57,629 nt of DNA, taken from Acanthaster planci. Lineage: Eukaryota > Echinodermata > Asteroidea > Valvatida > Acanthasteridae. A model generated the notes under the pieces. It did no database searches and was not told the origin of the DNA. It was given only the letters and a program-made list of their open reading frames with translations. Shown in pieces: positions 12,401-24,400 of this stretch. The stretch spans positions 3,121,477 to 3,179,105 of the forward strand of contig NW_019091360.1 in the NCBI RefSeq assembly GCF_001949145.1. Reading direction: 5' to 3'. The position numbers were made by a program, and so were the translations under genes. Each line of letters starts with the position of its first letter. The first letter of the stretch is position 1.

Positions 12401-15400
12401 TGGAAGATGAGGCCACAAGGTTCTACCTGGACATTCATGAAGATGGGTTGGTGCTAGACGATTTCTGTTTTTGTGAAAACAGCTACGGTTATAAATTGAA
12501 TAAATCAACTGCAAAGTTAGGGAAATAATAAGTAAAAAAAAAACTGAACTGATTGTTCGAGAATTGGCATAAATACTTCTTGGAATCCTAATTGGTTCTG
12601 ATAAACAAAAACAGTGAAAGTGCTTTGTGCACAATGCTATTGTTAGGATTTCCCTGGACAAGTGCGGATTTTTAGAGGTTTCATCATTATTAACCACTTG
12701 CTGCCGGGCGGAGGCCAACCTTTTCACAAGAGTCAACATGCGGCGCTATTTTGGTCTGATTTTGCACTGTTTTCTAGGCGCGGGTATTTGGTGTAGTGCA
12801 ACCCTAAACCCCATCGAGTTACTGTCTGGTGTCTACTCTAATCTGACCTACAACATCTATTGATCCCCGAGTATTTCAGCTAGGCCTGCCGCCTTGTAAA
12901 AAGAGCCTGGATTGTTCAGTGTTATGTAATTTTCTTTCGTTCCCGAAACTGGCAAAGTGCACTGCTGGTGTCTTTTTAATAGGGGCCAGATTAGTATTGT
13001 ATCGCTCACCACTGGAGCACTTTTGTCCCCAGTGGTAATCCGCTCGTGCTGAATACCACAAACAGTGGTATAATTTTTCGAAACAATGATGGATTTTCTC
13101 CGCAATTGATAACTGAAAAAATGTTTGCAAATCCCACCAGCTCAGTCTTTTGTTTCGAGAACGGTCTTCTGTTACAAGGCCCAGCTCTCTTGTCCAATTT
13201 CGGGCACCCCGGCTTTGCATAGAGAAACATACACGTACCCAAAACCGGGCTCCCCAGCAGCAAGTGGTCAAGGCCTTGCTCGTTTTTTACCTTCACCCCT
13301 CACCCCCCCCAACCCACACCCCCATTTGTACAGTGCCACCAAGTAGCATCTGCCTTGTGAGAGTCCCAAATTCACATTTATACCGGCTCCCTGCATTCCA
13401 CGTTACCCTGCGCCTTACATATCACACATGCACCAGTTTCGGATATTGTTCCCAACTACATGTACTTGTTAGAGGCACATACATATTCATGTATACGTAC
13501 CAGAACTAGACGGGTGTTTGACGAAAATGAAATGAAATTGTTGACCGAAATCATTTGAAATTCAGGATTTTTTTAAAACTTGTTTTGACTCGCCGACTCA
13601 AAAACTATTTATGATTGAGAATAAATCTGTACTTGGCAAGTCTTAGACAAGCTTTACAGACCGGCTCAGGAGAATGAATGCTGATCATGTCCCTTTGGCT
13701 CGGGTCATTATCAACGTCCATTTTTCGAGTCCGGTCTTAAATGAATGTTTACCGCCAGCCAAGCACATCTTTATTGTGAATAGTCACAGCATTCTATTGC
13801 CCTCGCAACCACCCTTCAACCAATGTTGACTGGATGTTTCACTGATTTCTTTTCTTCCTCTGATCTAACCCCTACAGTCATTAGCACATTGGTATGGTAT
13901 CCAGAAGGCCGTGGGTGCAGATCGGTGATCATACTCTCGGAATTTGGGCACCAGAAGTGAGAAACCCATATAGGGCATTGCATCTGAGAGTTTACACCGT
14001 GAATTGGAGGGGGAAATTTGGCGAAAAGAGTTCACTTTCATGTTCACATTTCAAAAGGTGTGAGAATAATTTCCCACTTTGGGAAAATCTTTGAATACAG
14101 TGTATCTATTTCCACCGTGAGAAACATTTTTCACAGTTTGTGAAATGAAAATGAGTTTCCCTTTCTGAGATGAACTTCCTGTCACAATGTGTGTAATTTC
14201 TCAAGCCGGAAAAGTATTGTTGCACTTCAAACTTTCTTGTCTTGAACAGTGAAGTCGACAAAGATGCCCAGGCCTCCTTGGCGAATCTCAAGACCAATTA
14301 CCTGCCATCCATCGTGGGAGAGGAAGCCATAGATAGGTTCACCCTTCCCTGGACCCCGTCCGGTATCGACCCCACCCACCCCGTGCACGCCCGGTACCTG
14401 GACAACATCTGTACCAGGTTTAGGGAAGGCATCAAAGGCATGATTGACAGGAGCTTGGAGCAGAGGTCAAAGGTGAAAAATAAAGCCGCGGCTGCTCTCT
14501 ATGAAGAGCTCTTGCATCACGCTAAGTTTTGTGAAACAAAGTGCAGGTAAGATGTTCAAAGATTTGTTCATGGGGAGTTATGTGAAATAAAATAACACCA
14601 CTTCTTCAGGTGTTTAATATGTTTCATGGAAATGTAGCAATGCTTGAATGGAATTCATTTCAATACAGGTCTTACGAGTAGTCCTTTGTGTATCATTCAA
14701 CTTGATTTTCAGTTTTTGTTTTGCCATTCTAACCAACATTTTAGGAGCTGTTTTACTTTCATGCAGAAAAATATTTGCATATATTTATTTTCAAAATTTT
14801 GATTGCATCCAAGGCAGAAACCTCAAAGTAACAACTATTAGCCTACAAAATTTGCCTGAACTGTTGATATTTTCCAGTCTTAAATTTCGTAAACTTTGAT
14901 TGTTGTTTTTTGTTAGTTAATGACAGTTAGCTAGTGAGCAAATACCTTCCCTAAGCAAATTTTCAATTCAGAATTTGAGCAGAACCCTCCCAAATGAAAG
15001 TGTCCTGTGAAGACATGACAGCAACAATGCACTTGTTTTTTAGGACAGAATGGACAACTTTAAAAGCATATCAAAAATGTGCAGTTGTCAATGAGTCTTA
15101 AGAGTAGAAAGTTGCACAAAATATGCTTCCTGGTGTTGAAGTGGACTCTTCAATGACACTGGAATTTGGGTGTCACTTGAATTTGACTCTGCAGCGTGTT
15201 CCATGGACGGCAGGAGCTCATGACCAACATCCGGGAGTTCCTGTCACCCAAGCCGGGCAAGCCGTTGGTCGTACACGGAGTCTCAGGGTCGGGCAAGACC
15301 TCGGTCATGGCAATGCTGGCCAGGAATGCCTGTGACTGGCTGAAGCAGGAACTGGTGGTGATACTGCGATTTCTTGGCACGTCGGGGCCAAGTACCGGGA

Positions 15401-18400
15401 TACACTCTGTGCTTCAAACGATATGCGGGCAGGTATGGATTGGGATTTTCTTTGGGACTTCATTAAAGACTTCATTAAATTGGCTGCTATTATTTTGAAG
15501 GAAATTTTGTCATTGTATTAGATCACCCCTTTTCTTGGATGTTTAAATATGATCTTTCTCCTGACTCCTTGTCCTTTCTGAAAGTCTCTGCAAGAAAAGG
15601 ATGATTACCAATCAAACTTTCCAACAACAGTTTATGGAAGTGTATATCTCAATCCTTCCCGTCCTTATGTACATTTGGCATGCTCTTTGGCATGCTCTTG
15701 AAATGGAAAAAAAAGGATGACCCTCCAAGAAAAAGCAGACTAAAATGTATTAACAGGAGGTTAAAGTTTTCACAATTTGAAACTCTTTTGAAGTGAGTGA
15801 TTATAACACATGATCGTAGAATACCTTGTTCCACAGTTGCCTGAGATTTGATCTTAAACTCATTTTTTCATCATCTGATGATATACATGTAAACATATAG
15901 AGTTTCTGTCTTGTCTGCAGATTTGCTACGCTTACAATTTGGAACAACCAGACTGTACCACTCTTCATGATTACACAGAGCTAACAAAATTCTTCAGAAA
16001 GCTCTTAGCCACTGTGGGCACAGCGGAGAGGCCTCTGTTGCTGATTTTTGACAGCATCGATCAGCTTTCTGCTGCCAACGATGCCCATGCCATGAACTGG
16101 CTGCCCATGTCATTTCCATCGCATGTGCTGATTGTGGCATCCATGCTCTCTAAGGACGAGCACAGATGCCAGGAGAAGATTCGACTTCTCCTCCAGGACG
16201 ACGGCTGCTATCTCGAGATGCAGCCAGTGCCCCAAGAGACTGGGCTTGAGATTCTTAGCAGCTGGCTGGATGCCAAACATCGCAAGCTGACAGAGGATCA
16301 GCTGGCCCGAGTATCCGAGGCCTTCTCCAAGTGCCCTCAACCGCTGTTTCTTAAGCTGCTGTTTGAACGAGTCCTCCACTGGAAATCCTACACCAGCACG
16401 TCCTCCGAGAAGATGCTGCCATCCAGTGTCCGCGAAGCCATCACGGACCTCTCTGAGGAGTTGGAACACCGGCATGGTCAGATCGTTATCTCGCACGCCC
16501 TGGGTTACATCTCGGCTACCAAGAGTGGCATCACAGAGGCAGAAATTGAGGACGTCCTGTCCTGTGACGACGAGGTGCTGAACGACGTGTACCAGTATTG
16601 GGACCCCCCTGCGGAGAACATTGTGCGAACACCGCCCTCTCTCTGGAAGAGAATCCATTATGATGTCAGCGAGTTTTTGTCTGAGCGTCAGTCAGGAGGT
16701 AAGCACGCATTTTGCCTTTGTCAGTTTGTTACTTTGTAACTTGAAACGAACTGTGATATAGTGGCTCTGCACATGCTGAACCAAAAAGTCTACTTCTGTC
16801 TCCCAGGTTGAAGTCATTGACTTCATGATGCTTTATTGACTACAGTGGTTTGAAAAATTATGACGGTTGTTCAGCAAGTGAAGTTGATGCCAACTGACGA
16901 AGAGAAAAACATTCTGAAGTATCAGAGCGTCGGATGTTGCAAAATTTGATTGTGAAAGCGTGGCTAGTAAGTGGAGCTGTGTCAGTTACTTTGTAATGGA
17001 ATTGCATGACATCATCCTTTTCCGACAGGTTTAGTGTTTGCTTACATTGATTTGAGCTCTCTAATGACAGTTTACTTGCACTGTGAATTACTTTATCAAG
17101 GCCTATCCTCAAAGCCTATGTCGGGGTCTTGTGCCCTTGGGAGATTTACAGTAGGAGAAAAATGAATAAGGGCCTTAATTGCCCACAAAAGGAGAAAAGC
17201 ACCACCCCTCACACAGGGGGATGAATGGGGCTCAAGCTTTACATTGGCGGTGAGCAGCCATCGCTGTGATGCCCCAGTGCACTGACTGCATTGCTATCTG
17301 AGAGTAATCCTTACCATTCACCAATCTAGGAAAGCAAGAGGTTTCCTTCGCTGTTGTTACACTGTAGGTTAATCCAGTACCCACAGTCCGGTTGTATGTC
17401 GCTTCCTCACAAGTAAAACGTATTGTCATCAACATTCTCAATAAGCCATGTGCGAGTTAAATTTGAATAAAATTGAGAAATGTAAAACAGTGCATATTAC
17501 CAGATCTAGAACCCTTGCTTCAAACCTTGTATTAATTAAAACCCTGGTGTCAACGGCGCAGTGATAGAGATCAACACATATCACCAAATATGGTCATATT
17601 TTTTTTTTCAATGGGCCAATTTGGCAAAGATTTCAAGCAATTCTTACTCCAGGCACACACAACAAGTCTGTAGACTCCCATTGGCCAGACCCCAACCACT
17701 GCAGAGTAAGAATTGTTGAAAGATCAGTATCCCTAAGACGCCATACGACCGGGAAATGACTTGGTAGTTTTAAAAAATCCATATCGCTACTCGGAGTTAT
17801 TTGGGGGGCGTGGCTACAGATGTACTTCAGCAGCATAATGAAAAGTAGTTAGAGAGGGGACCTGAAGGATGTATTGGCTACAATCAGTCATACATGTTCA
17901 GGCATGACCAGATACATCCTGGAGACAGAAATCACCACATGGAGAAAAAAATCCCCACATGGAGGATTAGGGATTTTTGTGGACATGGCTGCTCGGAGGG
18001 TTTTAATAACAGTGTTTTCAAAGTCACTTAATTCTCACAAATATTTTTGGTTTGTTGTTTTATCTGACCTCTCATGGTTCCAGGCATATTGACTGGACAG
18101 TTGCTAAAGCTTCTTGAGTTTCAGGTTTCTTCACTGTATTTCCTTTGGGTCAAATTTTGAATCTCAAGAGTAAGAGGGTTTTGTGACAACTGGACAAAGG
18201 GCTACATGTATGTCTGCCCATCCTGTAATACCGTGTACATGTCCATACATCAGTGTGATCTCATTTATTCACTTGAGTGCATTCAACAAATATTGATTAC
18301 ACAGCAGATTTCTTTTCAAGGTGTTATTTCATTTGGTGCACTGATCATTAAGCTAACCTAGGCATCTCTTCGCTCCACTCAAGAATGTGGTATTTTTAAT

Positions 18401-21400
18401 TTTCATTTGTTCGTAAGTGTCTGCATGGTGTATATGATGTACCAGTTTTTTAATTATTTTCAACCCATCTTGTGACAGAGCGATTTTAAACCAGTACATG
18501 CACTTAATGGCACATTTTAAACTGGATAGGGCTCTTGACTAGGCATACATGTGAAACTGTCTGAAGTATTACGAAGTCCACTTCATGCTTCGTTAAGTTG
18601 TAAGTGCACCTGTGCAGATTGGGCTTTTAGGTGATTTCTTTTCATTACATTTATTTTGTTTCAAATTTGCTTTGGATTGGCAGGCAAGACTGTTGTTGCA
18701 TGGTATCATCGTCAGTTCATTGAGGCAGCAGATGACCGCTACCTCAGCCGAGAAGAAATTGTCTCGGCACGCCACCAACTCCTTGCAGAAATGTTCCTGG
18801 GCTCTTACAGTGTAGGCACGGTTCGACCGATCACCTTGCACAAACGCAAGAAGGTTTTTTCAGATGCCGATCGGCAGGTGGCACCGCAGCCCTTGGAGTT
18901 CAGCAAAGGCTTCTACAACAGGAGGAAGCTGATTGAGCTGCCCCATCACCTGGCCGAGGCGGGCATGCTGGCGGAGTTGATCTCTCACGTTCTCTGCAAC
19001 TTCAACTGGCTCCTGACCAAGTTGGTGTCCTTCAGCTTCCTAGAGCTGATGACAGATTTCCACCAGGTCAGCGAGGAAATAGTCATCCTCGTAGAGACCA
19101 TGTACCTGGCCAGCAGTAACCTCAAGGCTGATCCCTACTCCCTGGCTGGACAGTTGATTGGACGGATTGGTGATTATGGCAGCAAATTTCCTAACTTGGG
19201 GATGTTGATTCAGCAGGCTAAAGATTGGATGAGGAGCACTAACCGCCCACTCTTTGTTCCCTGCGCACCGTGTCTGATACCTCCAGGAGGGCCCTTGCGC
19301 ACCGTCTTTGGAGGCCATCCTAGTTTGGTCTTGAAAGTGATGTGCACACCATCAGGGGAGCTGATGCTGTCTGCTTGTCTGGACTCAGAGGGTCACCCAA
19401 TGTTCAACGTCTGGAACTTGTCCACTCTGGAAGTTGTTCATACATTGCAGAGGAAGAATGACAGGGCTCCTCTGGTCAAAAACAGCAAAGTAAACATGTG
19501 CGTCACCCACAGTGGCCGATATGCAGTCTTTGGCAAGAACTCCCTGGCAAAGTTTGATTTGGTCACCGGGGAGTGTCTTGGGGAGTTGGAAACCGATGGC
19601 CTGACGAGCTTTAGCAATCTCCAGGTTGACGACGAAAATTCCAAGGTATTTGCTTGTGCTGAGCCAGGGAACTTGGCATGCGTTTGGAGCTTTGCTGACG
19701 GCAAGAAAATCGCATCCATGCAACATCCTGAAGAGGTTATCTTCATCATTCCAGTACATGGAGAAAACCTGCTCTCTGTCTGCAAAGAAGGGAAGCTTAG
19801 ATTGTGGTCTTTGACATCATATGAGTGCACAGTTTGCCAAGATGGGTACGATGATGGCAAGAGGGTGACCTGGGCTGGTCTTAACCCAGACGCTAATCGT
19901 CTTGTGACAGGCAGCTCAGATGGCCAGATCAAAATCTGGTCAATGCCGCTGTCTTTCCCTCCTCCATCCTCAGGATGCTTTACCTTAGAGTCAGAGTTCT
20001 CAGCATCCGTCAAAGAGCCACTCTTGAGTGTTGTGGTCCACTCAGACTCTACCTTTGTGCTCCGAGACAGCAGCAGCATCTCTCGAATCTGTCACCTCAT
20101 CCCGGGGGAGGATCCAACGATCATTGACCTGAAGGGACACGATGGATTGATAACGTGCACCTGGACTCATCAAGGAGTTTTGGGCAGTGGCGACGGACCG
20201 TCGTTTTTGATCACCGGGTCAAAGGACGACACCTTGAAAGTCTGGAACCTGGAGGACGGGAGATGCCTCAACACACTGAAGGGGCATTCATCCTGGATTT
20301 CTGATGTTACTGTAGTGACCATGGCAGATGGTTCCCGAGTATTGTCAGCCTGTAATGACAAAACTGTGAAGATGTGGATACCAACCAAAGGAGAGGTAAA
20401 TTTACTTCAGCAAACTTACCAGATGATAAATTTCAGCTTTAAAAAAAAAATCCACATAGTTTTATGTGTATACATACATGTAATTAATTGAGGCCAGTTT
20501 ATACCGTAGTCGATAACATGACTGAAAATTGGAAATTATCCCACATGGAGTTCATACATGTAGTTGTCACCGAAGTGCTAGTGACCAGTCAATGAAGGAC
20601 ATTGGCAACGTCACATCAAAGTCCAAATGATTGAAGTTTGACATAGCCACTGACCTAATTTGTCATAGTTGGGCTAGTGCGCAAGTGGTCATCACACATA
20701 ACAGTTTCATGTGTCCCTTCTGCTTGTATGTTTCAATATTTATGAAGAGATGTGGTGCGAGGACTGTGAAGTACCCCATGAGGCTACACTGCCTGGTGAC
20801 CGTCAATGCCTGGCACGCACCATGACATGCCTTAAGCCTTACTCTTGATTTTTGTTGCTGAGAATCTTTGTCTATCAGTGTCCTGCAGGAGCAGCAATGG
20901 CTTACATTTTTCAGGAGAAATTGTATTGTGCGGATTTTTCAATCCTTTAACACAGGTGGTTTTCTACTGGTAGAAATTATCACAAGACCAGAAAAGAGAC
21001 GAAACACAAGACAATATACAGAACCATTTTCAAGACCAAACACATGTCTGACTAGAGATCAAACACAGGACCAGAAACAACAAAAGGCACAAGACCAGAC
21101 ACAAGACTAGGCACAAGACCAGACACAAGACCAAACGCAAGACCAAACATAAGAAAAGACACAAGACCAGACACTAGACCAAACAGAAGACAATACACAA
21201 GACCAAATTCAAGACCAAACACAAGACCAGACACAAAACCAGAAACAAGACCAGACACAAGACCAGGCACAAGACCAAACACAAGACCAAACATTAGGAC
21301 AGACACAAGACCAAACTCTAGACCAGACACAAGACAAAACACAAGCCCAGGCACAAGAACAAACACAGGACCAGACACAAGACCAGAGAGAACAGATAGA

Positions 21401-24400
21401 CACAAGATCAAACACGACACCAAACTCAGAAACAAGTAGCGGAGTGAACAGTGACAAAGGAATGGTTTGTTGCAGTTTAGTTGACTAGCCAGCAACTTGA
21501 AGTCAGCAACTGGAGGTCTTGTGTTGGTCTTGTGGGGTCATGTGGTGGTCTTAATATTATTGGTCTTGATTAAAACATTTTTTCAACATTCATAACATTC
21601 TTTTGAATTCTTCATGGCCTTAAAACTTGGGGGCTTGGTAAAGTTTTCATATTTATTTGTCTTATTTTAGGTGACAAAAAGAGACTGTCATGAGCTATCT
21701 GGCCAATGCGTAGCATTGTATAAGGGTACAAGCTCTGTAATCGGTGTGTCAGGAAGTAAGGATAAACAGACTAAGTTCTGGAACTTGTGTTTGGATGATG
21801 CCGAATGCTTCAAGTCTATAAGCTGTGCTTCTGTTGTCATGGAGATCCTGGAAGCGCAGGAGACTGTAGTCTGTGGCACCGACACTGGTGAGGTGGTAGC
21901 TTTCCAGTTAGAAACAGGCTCCGAAGTCTGGCGCCGACCTCTCTTCAAGAAGGGCATTACAGCAATGGCTCTGGCCCCGAGGCAGACCATTCTTGTCGGC
22001 TCCAAGGATGTGTCTGACAAATCGGTCAGGGTGTGCGACGGGTCAAACCAACTGGAGGAGAAATTTCGGCTGGACGGTCACTCAGAGGCCACCACCATCC
22101 TGAGAGCAGTGATCAATCAGGAGAATCCAATGTACCTGTCTGCCTCCAAGATGGCTGGAGAGGTCAAGGCATGGGATGACCTTATGGGCAACTGTCTGGC
22201 TACTATGACACATGCACAGGTAATCTATGAAAAAGGTTCATTAAACCCTTTTATTCATGAAAAAAATTAGGTTCAGCTTGTGAGACACACGGTCTGGTTT
22301 CCTACAAGTAAAACCAGCTTTTTTAGTGATGGAGAAGTAGAGAGCATTTCAGCCCCACACCGTAACCACTCCAGCAGCATGATAGCTGACTGTTGTCAGC
22401 CTGCGTCAGAATACACTTCAGGCATTATTTTGTGCTGTGCCACGTTTTACAGTCCATCGGTCACATGCAGGAAATTCACATTCTGCCACTAAAAAGAGTT
22501 CAAGTCACAGGAAGTAGCTCAAAAAAGAATTGATTGTCAGTACAGCGCTGGACACAGTTTGAATCAAACGACCTTACAGATTTTTTTTTCCCCAGCCATC
22601 TTGGCAAGCGATTCCATTTTTGTTTGGTGCGACAGTCATTTCTGTAGGGCCTTTTGTTTAGTGCATGGGACACGTTGCATGGTCGTCGAGCGCGTCACCT
22701 TGCCCTTACCCTTCTTAACCCAGTTTTGCCGGCAGACGGGCTACGTTTGACCACATTTTGAAGGCTTACGCCCAATCTATCATCCTCTAAATGGTTGCCT
22801 TTTTGTTTTCCCTGATTCCAATTTTTTTTTTCATGTTCAAGTGTATTAGCCCCATTCTTTCAGCATCATGATACACAGTTTTGTATTGTGGTACCATATC
22901 GCAACATTTCAATATTGCAATTATCAATGCATCGATGAATCGTTACACCCCTACTAGTGTCAGAGGGCATACATGTACATGTGCAGCCCCCTTTTTTATT
23001 TTATTTATTTTTTTTTTTGGTGATCGTTTCAATTGAGCATAGTTACACTCCTAGTATCTAAACAAGGTGTGTACATTGTTCTTTGAACGGGTATCATTCC
23101 ACTATGCATGTGCACCAAGTGCAGCGTTATTTTTGGCTGGAAATGCTGAAGTTTGAAAATGGCCAGTCCCATAGAGAGTCGGACTTAACAGATGCTAATC
23201 CCACCGGTAGGGGGTCATTAACAAAAGGCTTGTGCGACATTTCTCACTTGTGTCGTCGCTTTTTCAAAACTGAGATTATGTCGCAGAGTGATATTTTCCA
23301 CAGGCTTGGCCGTGGCCCACAGCCGCTTGAGTGCTGCATTCATGCTCAGTCTCCATGGAGGACCAGGATAGATGTCACATGGTGCTACGTAGAGAATGCA
23401 CCAAAACTGGTGTAAATGGCCTCTGCATTTTGAAGTAGGAACACCCTGCCTGTTTACGTCTTCCAAAGAGGACGTTTGAAGAGGTTATTTCCACTGATGA
23501 TCCCATTTCCTTGCTTGTAGGTCACATCCATGGAGGTATCACCCAACTGCAGGTTTGTGGCCTCTGGTTCCAACGCCGGCACCATCAAAGTCTGGTCCCT
23601 GGGCAGGACTTCCCTGGGCAGCCTGATGGCGGAACTGACCGGCCTGTACAGTGACACCATCGTCTGTTTAGCCTTTGATCAACAGAGCCATTACCTGGTT
23701 TCAGGGGCACACGTCGGCCGGGACCAGTTGCTGATTTGGGATTTCCAAGGGAATAAGAGGAGGTACTGTCCAGCTGAAATGTTACTTCACTGATTTTTGC
23801 TCAGCACGTTAATTTTCCTCACATTGTGTTGCCCTGAGCTCTCCTGCCCACGAAAGAGTAGTCTGGGTTCCCTAAGCACAGAAGGTATTTACTTATCAAA
23901 GAGGCTGCAGGAAAAATCTTGATAATTGCTGTTTGCAGTCTCCACTGCCAGGAAAATAACGTCCTTTTTTGGTCCAGCTCGAGGCTCAAAGCAGCTACGT
24001 CTAGCTCTCAAGCTTTTGACAACAAAACTATGCCATTTGACACTAGTTCTGCTGCAACTCCTGCAGGACCCCCCCCCCCAACTTGCCAGCCTCGCTCTGA
24101 CCCGGCAGTTGTCTTTGAGGTCGAGAATTTAGGGCATACCCTGTTTAGAAATTTTCTGTCCCCCTGAAGTTGAAATTTGGGCCAGCTTCACAAAGTTGGT
24201 TCAAGGGCCATTTCCAATCACTTGACTATGGCTTGACAATTACACGCAGCAGCCGCAACCATAGACTCTTGCGTAATTTCAAGTCACACTTATCAAAGAG
24301 GCCTGCAGGAAAAATCTTGATAATTACTGTTTGCTTGCACTTCACTGATTTTTGCTCAGCACATTAATTTTCCTCACATTATGTTGCCCTGAGCTCTCCT

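Noticed and set aside
21052-21495. 147-codon - strand frame of GLVS/GLVF repeats
   Set aside because: It is the translation of the 12-bp intronic minisatellite, has no splice or start context, and is open only because the unit is a multiple of three.
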